Source of the DNA: Paractinoplanes tereljensis | GTDB taxonomy: Bacteria; Actinomycetota; Actinomycetes; Mycobacteriales; Micromonosporaceae | DNA: 64,000 nucleotides | Direction: 5' to 3' | Assembly (NCBI RefSeq): GCF_016862435.1 | Contig: NZ_BOMY01000048.1 | Coordinates: forward strand, 1-64,000 | Part shown: positions 22,980-29,606 of the stretch, piece by piece | How the letters are laid out: each line of letters opens with the position of its first letter | Position numbering within the stretch: position 1 is the first letter of the stretch | Made by a program: the position numbers and the translations under genes | Notes under the pieces: model-generated | Databases searched by the model: none | Seen by the model: only the letters and a program-made list of their open reading frames with translations | What the model was told of the DNA's origin: nothing

Positions 22980-24081
22980 GGTCCAGCACTCCCTCCAGTA
23001 GGCGAATCTTGCTGTTACGGCAGTGATCGGTCTCGGTCACATCGAACCGACCACGCTCGAAGTAGCGGTTCGCCGCATGGGCGCCGCCACAGAAGCCGAA
23101 GTACGGGCAGGCGGTCCGGCAGTTCTCCACCCCGCGCAGGAACTCGGCGATCCACGGCGTCTCCGCCGCCCGGGCCAGGATCTCCCCCAGCGGAGTATTG
23201 AGCACGTTCCCACTGGTGAAGTCGCCATACCGAAGATCGTGGAAGCCGGCCAACTCGGGCGAGAGCAGAACCACCGAGCCGTCGTGCGCGACCGTCGGGA
23301 TCGGGTCGAGCCGGCGCGGCAGCACGTCGTCGGCGGTGCCGTCGAGCACCGCGGCCGCGTAGCGCAGCGACCACTCCACCTCGCGCAGGTGAATCCGCGG
23401 GTCCCGGCGCCAGGCCCCGACCAGCTCGGCCCAGAACGCGGTCACGTCGGCCGGGTCGTGCCGGTTGGCCCGGGTGTTGACGCCCTCCCGCTCCTCGATG
23501 TTGATTCCGAGCACCTCGCAGCCGAGGGACGAGAAGTACTCGTACAGCTCGGCGGCCACGCCCGGGCGCGGGTCGCCGACCACGCAGAGTGCCGAGAACG
23601 GGATGCCGTGCCGGTGGAGCGCATCGACCCCGCGCATGATCCGGTCGTAGGCGGGCTTGCCGCCCCGGGTGACCCGCTCGCCGTTGCGCGGCTCCGGCCC
23701 GTCCACGCTCACGCTGACCCGCATCTCGTGCTCGGTGAAGAAACGGCACCAGGCATCGTCGATCAGGGTGGCGTTGGTCTGCACGTGGTGCTCCACGGCG
23801 GCGCCGAACGGCGCCAGCAGTGCGGCCAGGTGATCACGGCCGGCCGCCAGCGGCTCACCGCCGTGCCAGACCACCGAGAAGCGCCCGGCGCGCGCGAAGC
23901 CGTCCACCGACGCGGCGACGGCCTCGGCCACCTCCACCGGCATCCGCTTGTCGGCGGCCCGGAACGGAAGGTAACAGTAGGAACAGTCGAGGTTGCAGAG
24001 CGTCGTGGGCTGCATGACGACATAGGTAGGAATTGCCGAGATGCCCCGCATCCCGCTCCACACCGTTGTCATGTTGTGCAC
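22948..24081 (-). CDS. Radical SAM/SPASM peptide maturase
   Basis: 377 residues. The [4Fe-4S]-SAM motif C-x3-C-x2-C is CNLDCSYC at Cys29, Cys33 and Cys36, followed by VWHGGEPL, the SAM-binding GGEP motif. The C-terminal SPASM-type region has cysteines in CRTACPYFGFCGG and in TDHCRNS, for auxiliary Fe-S clusters. It most likely crosslinks the aromatic triads in the adjacent precursor by C-H activation. A second ATG (MTTVW) nine bases inside the start is possible. The genes sit between DUF3073 and purM, which I recall as direct neighbours in streptomycetes, so this unit looks inserted. Confidence 0.9.
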   Translation of the reverse strand: MHNMTTVWSGMRGISAIPTYVVMQPTTLCNLDCSYCYLPFRAADKRMPVEVAEAVAASVDGFARAGRFSVVWHGGEPLAAGRDHLAALLAPFGAAVEHHVQTNATLIDDAWCRFFTEHEMRVSVSVDGPEPRNGERVTRGGKPAYDRIMRGVDALHRHGIPFSALCVVGDPRPGVAAELYEYFSSLGCEVLGINIEEREGVNTRANRHDPADVTAFWAELVGAWRRDPRIHLREVEWSLRYAAAVLDGTADDVLPRRLDPIPTVAHDGSVVLLSPELAGFHDLRYGDFTSGNVLNTPLGEILARAAETPWIAEFLRGVENCRTACPYFGFCGGAHAANRYFERGRFDVTETDHCRNSKIRLLEGVLDHARDHQPTAV

Positions 24082-24133
24082 CCCCGTCCACCGTCGGAGT
24101 CAGGCTAGGCCGACCGGTCCACCTCCCGGAAGC

Positions 24134-24174
24134 AAAAGATCCGCATGCGCCCAATACATCGACGCATGCGGATC
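24134..24174 (-). terminator. Intrinsic terminator after purM
   Basis: GATCCGCATGCG (24138-24149) and CGCATGCGGATC (24163-24174) form a perfect 12-base stem. Reading leftward it is followed by TTTTGCTT, completing a rho-independent terminator for purF-purM. Confidence 0.85.
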
Positions 24175-24185
24175 TAAATGTAAGC

Positions 24186-25367
24186 TCAGCCGCGGGTGTA
24201 CTGGCCCATCATCTGCACCTCGCCGGTGCCGTCGATGACCTCGCCGACCTGCCACGCCTCGACCCCGCGACCGGTCAGGTAAGCCATCGCCCGGTCGGCG
24301 TCGTCGGAAGAGACGACCGCGAACATGCCCACGCCCATGTTGAACGTGGCCTCCATCTCGTGGTCCTCGATCCGGCCCTTGGCCTGGATGAGGTCGAAGA
24401 TGGGCTGCGGCCGCCAGGTCGAGCGGTCGACCACGGCGTCCAGGTGCTCGGGCAGAACCCGGACCAGGTTGCCGGGGATGCCGCCCCCGGTCACGTGCGA
24501 GAACGCGCGGACCTCGGTCTCCTCGATCAGGCCCAGGCAGTCCTTGGCGTAGATCTTGGTGGGGGTGAGCAGTTCCTCGCCGAGGGTACGCTGCGAGCCG
24601 AAGTCGTCGACCACCGAGTCGAGCCGCATCCGGCCGGCGCCCAGCAGCACGTGCCGCACCAGCGAGTAGCCGTTGGAGTGCAGGCCGGACGAGCGCATCG
24701 CGATCACCGCGTCGCCCACCTCGACCCGCTCGCGGCCCAGGATCTCGCTCTCCTCGACCACACCGACGCCGGTGGCCGAGACGTCGTACTCATCCGGGCG
24801 CAGCACGCCCGGGTGCTCGGCGGTCTCGCCGCCGAGCAGGGCGCAACCGGCGTACCGGCAGCCGTCCGCGATGCCGGCGCCGATCTCGGCGACCTTGTCC
24901 GGCACGACCTCGCCGCAGGCGATGTAGTCGAGCAGGAACAGCGGCTCGGCACCGCACGCCACCAGGTCGTCGACGACCATGGCGACCAGGTCGATGCCGA
25001 TCGTGTCGTGGATGTCGAGCTGCTGCGCGATCACCAGCTTGGTGCCGACGCCATCGGTCGACGAGGCCAGGATCGGGCTCTTGTATTTCGCCGTGTTGAG
25101 CTTGAACAAGCCGGAGAAGCCGCCCAAGTCACCCATCACCTCGGGACGGGTGGTCTTGCGCACCTTGCTCTTCAAAAGCTCCACTGCGCGGTCGCCGGCC
25201 TCGATCGAGACACCGGCCTCCGCGTAGGTGACCGAACGCTTGCGAGCACCGCCCCGGCCGGAACCGGCCGTCCACGGCCGGCGGTCGCCACCCTCGGCGC
25301 CGTTGGATCCGGCACTGTTGCGCTCGGACACGTGCGTCACGGTTCTCCCCTTATTCGTCAAAGTCAC
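24186..25367 (-). CDS. purM: Phosphoribosylformylglycinamidine cyclo-ligase (AIR synthetase)
   Basis: 393 residues. It closes the imidazole ring of FGAM with ATP to give AIR, step five of purine synthesis. Family motifs: SVTYAEAGVSIEAGDRAVELLK near residue 45, ILASSTDGVGTKL, GIDLVAMVVDDL, and GGETAEHPG. The first 40 residues are a low-complexity extension not needed by the enzyme. ATG 25367 overlaps the purF stop by four bases; a GTG at 25340 (VTHVSERN) is an alternative. Co-transcribed with purF. Confidence 0.97.
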   Translation of the reverse strand: MTLTNKGRTVTHVSERNSAGSNGAEGGDRRPWTAGSGRGGARKRSVTYAEAGVSIEAGDRAVELLKSKVRKTTRPEVMGDLGGFSGLFKLNTAKYKSPILASSTDGVGTKLVIAQQLDIHDTIGIDLVAMVVDDLVACGAEPLFLLDYIACGEVVPDKVAEIGAGIADGCRYAGCALLGGETAEHPGVLRPDEYDVSATGVGVVEESEILGRERVEVGDAVIAMRSSGLHSNGYSLVRHVLLGAGRMRLDSVVDDFGSQRTLGEELLTPTKIYAKDCLGLIEETEVRAFSHVTGGGIPGNLVRVLPEHLDAVVDRSTWRPQPIFDLIQAKGRIEDHEMEATFNMGVGMFAVVSSDDADRAMAYLTGRGVEAWQVGEVIDGTGEVQMMGQYTRG

Positions 25368-26953
25368 GGGTGCTGCAGGGCGTTGCCACCGCCCGGGCTA
25401 CCGACCAGGCGGGCGGTGGGGCGGTCGTCGTACTCGGTTTCGAGTTCGGCGACGGCCGCGGTGGCGGCCTCATCGCTCGCCGCCGGCATCGAAGCTCGCT
25501 TGCCAACGCCCTCGAGGACATGCTTCCCGATCAGGTTGTCCGCCGGAAGCGGGATCGGGTAGTGGCCGTCGAAACAGGCCATACACAGTCGGGATTTGGG
25601 CTGCTCGGTCGCTTGGACCAGGCTTTCCATGGAAACATAGCCGAGACTGTCGGCTCCGATCGAACGCCGGATCCCGTCGATCTCGAGGCCGTTCGCGAGC
25701 AGCTCGGCCCGGGTCGCGAAGTCGATGCCGTAGAAACACGGCCACTTCACCGGCGGCGCCGAGATGCGCACATGCACCTCGAGGGCGCCGGCCTCGCGCA
25801 GCATCCGGACCAGTGCCCGCTGGGTGTTACCGCGGACGATCGTGTCGTCCACCACCACCAGCCGCTTGCCCCGGACCACCTCGCGCAGCGGGTTGAGCTT
25901 GAGCCGGATGCCCAGCTGCCGGATCGTCTGCGAGGGCTGGATGAAGGTGCGGCCCACGTACGCGTTCTTGGTCAGGCCGGCGCTGTAGGGGATGCCGGAG
26001 GCCTCGGCGTAGCCGATCGCGGCCGGCGTGCCGGACTCCGGCACCGGGATGACCAGATCGGCCTCGACCGGGTGCTCCTTGGCGAGCCGGCGGCCGATCT
26101 CGACCCGGGCCGAGTAGACGTTGCGGCCGGCGATCGTGGTGTCGGGGCGAGCCAGGTACACGTACTCGAAGAGGCAGCCCTTCGGCTCCGGGGCGGCGAA
26201 CCGGGTGGAGCGCAGGCCGTGCTCGTCGACCGCGACGATCTCGCCCGGCTCGACCTCCCGGACGAAGCTGGCACCGACGATGTCCAGGGCCGCGGTCTCG
26301 CTGGCGATCACCCAGCCGCGCTCCATCCGGCCGAGCACCAGCGGGCGGACGCCCTGCGCGTCGCGGGCGGCGTAGAGCGTGTTCTCGTCCATGAAGACGA
26401 AGCTGAACGCGCCGCGCAGCCGGGGCAGCACCTCGAGGGCCGCCGCCTCGACCGACATGTCGGGCCGGCTGGCCAGCAGGGCGGTCACCAGGGCGGTGTC
26501 GTTGGTGGTGTTCTTGTCCATCTCGAGGCCGCGCTCGGCGACCTCACGGGCGAGCTCGGTGGTGTTGACCAAGTTGCCGTTGTGGGCCAGCGCGATCGTG
26601 GTGCCGGCCGTGGTGGCGCGAATCGTGGGCTGCGCGTTCTCCCAGTTCGAACCGCCGGTGGTGGAGTAGCGCGTGTGGCCGATCGCGAGGTGGCCGCGCA
26701 GGCTCGCCAGGGTCGGCTCGTCGAAGACCTGGGAAACCAGGCCGAGATCCTTGTAGACCACCACACCGGAGCCGTCACTGACCGCTATGCCGGCCGCTTC
26801 CTGGCCTCGGTGCTGGAGTGCGAAGAGCCCGAAATAGGTGAGTTTTGCGACCTCTTCCTCCGGGGCCCAGACACCGAAGACGCCACAGGCATCCTGGGGG
26901 CCGCGCTCCTGGGGGTCGAGATCGTCGGTCAACCGGCCGTCGCCTCGGGGCAC
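25364..26953 (-). CDS. purF: Amidophosphoribosyltransferase
   Basis: 529 residues. It makes phosphoribosylamine from PRPP and glutamine, the first committed purine step. After a 22-residue propeptide, Cys23 (DACGVFGVW) would be the N-terminal nucleophile of the glutaminase domain. The PRTase domain carries VVVDDTIVRGNT, the PRPP-binding loop. C-terminal cysteines such as CMACFDGHYPIP fit the [4Fe-4S]-containing Bacillus type. It starts at GTG with GGGAG 6 bases upstream and leads the purF-purM operon. Confidence 0.97.
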   Translation of the reverse strand: MPRGDGRLTDDLDPQERGPQDACGVFGVWAPEEEVAKLTYFGLFALQHRGQEAAGIAVSDGSGVVVYKDLGLVSQVFDEPTLASLRGHLAIGHTRYSTTGGSNWENAQPTIRATTAGTTIALAHNGNLVNTTELAREVAERGLEMDKNTTNDTALVTALLASRPDMSVEAAALEVLPRLRGAFSFVFMDENTLYAARDAQGVRPLVLGRMERGWVIASETAALDIVGASFVREVEPGEIVAVDEHGLRSTRFAAPEPKGCLFEYVYLARPDTTIAGRNVYSARVEIGRRLAKEHPVEADLVIPVPESGTPAAIGYAEASGIPYSAGLTKNAYVGRTFIQPSQTIRQLGIRLKLNPLREVVRGKRLVVVDDTIVRGNTQRALVRMLREAGALEVHVRISAPPVKWPCFYGIDFATRAELLANGLEIDGIRRSIGADSLGYVSMESLVQATEQPKSRLCMACFDGHYPIPLPADNLIGKHVLEGVGKRASMPAASDEAATAAVAELETEYDDRPTARLVGSPGGGNALQHP

Positions 26954-27048
26954 CTGTAGCTCCCTGTTGATCTGCTCGAACTTGCTGGCCTGCTCCGACG
27001 GCCCAGTGTACGCGAGCGGACGGGGTGCGGCTCGGGCTCGCGACTCCC

Positions 27049-27423
27049 TTACTCAGCGCCATCGGGCGGGTACAGGGGCAAATACTCGCTCAGGTCGGTT
27101 CGGATGCCGCTTGCCCGGAGACGACCGTCACGCTGCGCATCTGCCCAGCTCACACGCTCCGTGGCGACCAGCACCCACGTCACAGGATCCGTTTCGACCA
27201 CATTGGGCGGTGTGCCGCGCGTGTGCCTGGGACCAACGACACACTGAATCGCACCGAAAGGCGGAATCCGCACCTCCACCGAACGGCCAGGCGCCCGGCG
27301 GGACAACTCGGTCAGCAGTGCTCGCACAGCGTCACGCAGCACCGGACGGTCGGGTTCGACACCTCGGTCGAGCGCGTCCAACGCTTGTTTCACGGCTTCG
27401 GATCTATTGTGCGCAGGGGACAC
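27049..27423 (-). CDS. Sterol carrier-like (SCP_3 type) protein
   Basis: 124 residues. The sequence (VEVRIPPFGAIQCVVGPRHTRGTPPNVVETDPVTWVLVATERVSW) matches the actinobacterial proteins annotated as bacterial SCP orthologues, commonly found beside purF. The fold suggests binding of a hydrophobic ligand; the function is unknown. GTG start at 27423, with TATTGT (27430-27435) ending 6 bases upstream, a leaderless -10 box. Confidence 0.82.
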   Translation of the reverse strand: MSPAHNRSEAVKQALDALDRGVEPDRPVLRDAVRALLTELSRRAPGRSVEVRIPPFGAIQCVVGPRHTRGTPPNVVETDPVTWVLVATERVSWADAQRDGRLRASGIRTDLSEYLPLYPPDGAE

Positions 27424-27581
27424 GTCGGGACAATACGACCCGGACCGCCGAGATTGCTACACGCCCCTGGGTCGCGCAATGGGCGTACGACAAGGCATAG
27501 TGGCCGACGGTGTTTTAGTCGCGGGAAGTAACCGGCACTCTAGACAGCCGAGAAAACCGTGCGACCGGAAGGGCGGTGGAC

Positions 27582-29477
27582 GTGACAACGCACCTACGAG
27601 CCCGAGTGGCCCAGGCCGGTGCGTTACTGGCGGTGGTCCTCGGCGTAATCGTCGTCGCTCCCGCGGTGGCGCTGGCCGATCCACCCGAAGTGCAAATCAC
27701 GAGCCTGCCCACGGATGTGGTCTCGGGTAACAGCCTCCAAATGGGCTTCAAGGTTCGTGCCGTCAATGTCAACGGCGGTGCCGGTGGACAGGCCACGGCA
27801 ACTATCAAGGTCACCGGCATGACCTGTGACGGCTGCAACCAGATCGCCCAGGTCAGCTCGGACGGAACGGACTTCAGCGTCAAGCTGACCGCACCGACCG
27901 TCAACGCCGGCACGACCCAGACCGTCAACATCTCGGTCAGCGCGACGATCAACGGCGAGTCCAACTCGACCAGCCAGCCCGTGAACGTCAAGGGCCCGGA
28001 CAAGCCACAAACCGTCACGTCCATCTCCGGCAAGGTGAAGGACCAGGACGGCAAGGCCATCTCCGGCGCGGCTGTCGCCATGAAGGACAGTGCGGGTCAC
28101 GCGTACCAGACAACGACCAACGGCTCCGGTGGTTACTCCTTCAACTCGTCGGATTCGTCGCAGATCACGCCCGGCAACATCTCGGTGGGCGCGCTCAAGG
28201 ACGGCTTCAACGCGGCCACCGTGCAGATCCAGGCCGCGGCGGGCAAGAGTGTCTCCGTTCCGCTGACCCTCAAGGCTGTCGAAGCGACCGCGTCGGCGAC
28301 CCCGTCCGCATCCGTTTCGGCGGCGGCCAGCGCGGAGGCCCTCGACGAGGCCACCGAGGACCCGACCGACGACGAGTCGACCGCGGTCGACGCCAACACC
28401 GAGAACAAGGCGTCCGAGTCGGGCGGCGGTTCCGGTTCGATGCTGTTCATCATCGTCGGCGGCCTGCTGGTGGCGGCCGGTGTCGGTGCGATCGTGCTGG
28501 TCCTGATGCGCCGCAAGAACAACGGCGAGGGCGGCGGCGTCGACGACGACCCGACCTCGATGCCGGTCGGTCCCGGCGGCGTGGTGCCGCCGAGCCAGGG
28601 CCGGTTCAACGACGCGACCCGGGTTGCCTCCCCGATGGGAGCCGGACCGGCCGCCACGATGATGGCGCCGCGCGCGGCCTCGCCGATGTCCGACGCGCCG
28701 ACTATGCTGCACCGCCCGGTCGAGGACGAGTTCCCCGACCCGTACGGCGTGCCCGTCCCGAACCAGGGCGGCTACGCCGGTGGCGGCGGCGGCACCTACG
28801 GCGAGCCGGCGCAGTACGGCCGGCCGCAGGACGACGGCTACGGCGGCGGGCAGTACGGTGCGCCCCAGGGCGGCGGTCAGTACGGCGCACCTCAGGGCGG
28901 CGGCCAGTACGGCGCACCCCAGGGTGGTCAGTACGGCGCGGCGGCGGCACCGGCCGGTGCTCCGCAGCAGCGGTACGACGAGCCGACCGGCATGTACCGC
29001 CCGGAGGCGGCCGGCAACGACTACGACGAGTACGACCAGCCCGGCGCCCAGCAGTACGGCGGCGCCGCGCAGGGCGGTCAGTACGGCGGCGGCCAGCAGT
29101 ACGGCGCGCCCCAGGGCGGTCAGTACGGTGCTCCCGCGGCTCCGGCCGGCCAATACGGCGGCGGTGGCTACGACGACCAGGCCGGCTACGGCCCGCAGCA
29201 AGGCGGCCAATACGGCGCCGCACCCCAGGGCGGCCAGTACGGCGCTCCCCAGGGCGGCGGCTACGACCAGTACAGCGGTGGTCAAGGCGGCCAGTACGGC
29301 GCCCCCGCGGCTCCGGCCGGCCAATACGGCGGTGGTGGCGGCGGTTACGACCAGGGTGGCTACGGCGACCAGCGCGGCGACTACAACGAGCAGAACCGCC
29401 ACGGCGGACAGCCACCCCGCCCGCACGAGCCCTCGCAGCCGGGCCAGCGTCGCTCGCTCGACTGGATGGACAACTAG
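27582..29477 (+). CDS. Type I membrane protein with Ig-like ectodomain and QYG-repeat cytoplasmic tail
   Basis: 631 residues from GTG 27582, chosen because GGAAGGG lies 8 bases upstream (a GTG at 27576 is possible). A signal peptide ends VALA near residue 35. The ectodomain has beta-rich regions; residues around 150-230 (SISGKVKDQDGKAISGAAVAM) look like a carboxypeptidase-regulatory-like domain. A GMTCDGC motif lies in the first domain. A Ser/Asp/Glu-rich stalk leads to one membrane helix (about 286-308) and a basic stop-transfer RRKNN. The tail has 14 copies of QYG, often as QYGAPQGG, ending SLDWMDN. The function is unknown; a surface sensor or scaffold with a self-associating tail is a guess. 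Confidence 0.85.
   Translation: MTTHLRARVAQAGALLAVVLGVIVVAPAVALADPPEVQITSLPTDVVSGNSLQMGFKVRAVNVNGGAGGQATATIKVTGMTCDGCNQIAQVSSDGTDFSVKLTAPTVNAGTTQTVNISVSATINGESNSTSQPVNVKGPDKPQTVTSISGKVKDQDGKAISGAAVAMKDSAGHAYQTTTNGSGGYSFNSSDSSQITPGNISVGALKDGFNAATVQIQAAAGKSVSVPLTLKAVEATASATPSASVSAAASAEALDEATEDPTDDESTAVDANTENKASESGGGSGSMLFIIVGGLLVAAGVGAIVLVLMRRKNNGEGGGVDDDPTSMPVGPGGVVPPSQGRFNDATRVASPMGAGPAATMMAPRAASPMSDAPTMLHRPVEDEFPDPYGVPVPNQGGYAGGGGGTYGEPAQYGRPQDDGYGGGQYGAPQGGGQYGAPQGGGQYGAPQGGQYGAAAAPAGAPQQRYDEPTGMYRPEAAGNDYDEYDQPGAQQYGGAAQGGQYGGGQQYGAPQGGQYGAPAAPAGQYGGGGYDDQAGYGPQQGGQYGAAPQGGQYGAPQGGGYDQYSGGQGGQYGAPAAPAGQYGGGGGGYDQGGYGDQRGDYNEQNRHGGQPPRPHEPSQPGQRRSLDWMDN
28820..29340 (+). repeat. Tandem QYGAPQGG-coding repeats
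   Basis: Degenerate units of about 24-27 bases encode QYGAPQGG, QYGAPAAPAG and QYGGGG variants inside the surface-protein gene. The repetition also produces a long but spurious open frame on the opposite strand. Confidence 0.85.
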
Positions 29478-29491
29478 AAACAGCTAACGAA

Positions 29492-29529
29492 AGATCGGCC
29501 CGCGTCTCCTCAGGAGCGCGGGCCGATCT
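29492..29529. terminator. Hairpin terminator after the surface-protein gene
   Basis: AGATCGGCCCGCG (29492-29504) pairs with CGCGGGCCGATCT (29517-29529), a perfect 13-base stem, 14 bases after the stop; CTTGG follows. Confidence 0.8.
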
Positions 29530-29559
29530 CTTGGTACCCGGGACCACCCCGGAACGACA

Positions 29560-29591
29560 AAAGCCGGTCAGCGTGGACGCTGACCGGCTTT
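29560..29591. terminator. Bidirectional terminator between convergent genes
   Basis: AAAGCCGGTCAGCG-TGGA-CGCTGACCGGCTTT, a perfect 14-base stem with A and T tails, 15 bases beyond the purL stop. It can end both purSQL and any read-through from the surface-protein gene. Confidence 0.85.
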
Positions 29592-29606
29592 ATCGTTGGT
29601 TGTGGA

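Noticed and set aside
28820..29340. Repeats as a possible CRISPR array
   Set aside because: The units are in-frame codon repeats without unique spacers and lie inside a gene; no cas genes are present.
27624..29426. 600-codon antisense frame opposite the QYG protein
   Set aside because: It arises from repetitive GC-rich codons; the sense frame has a signal peptide, membrane helix and ribosome-binding site.
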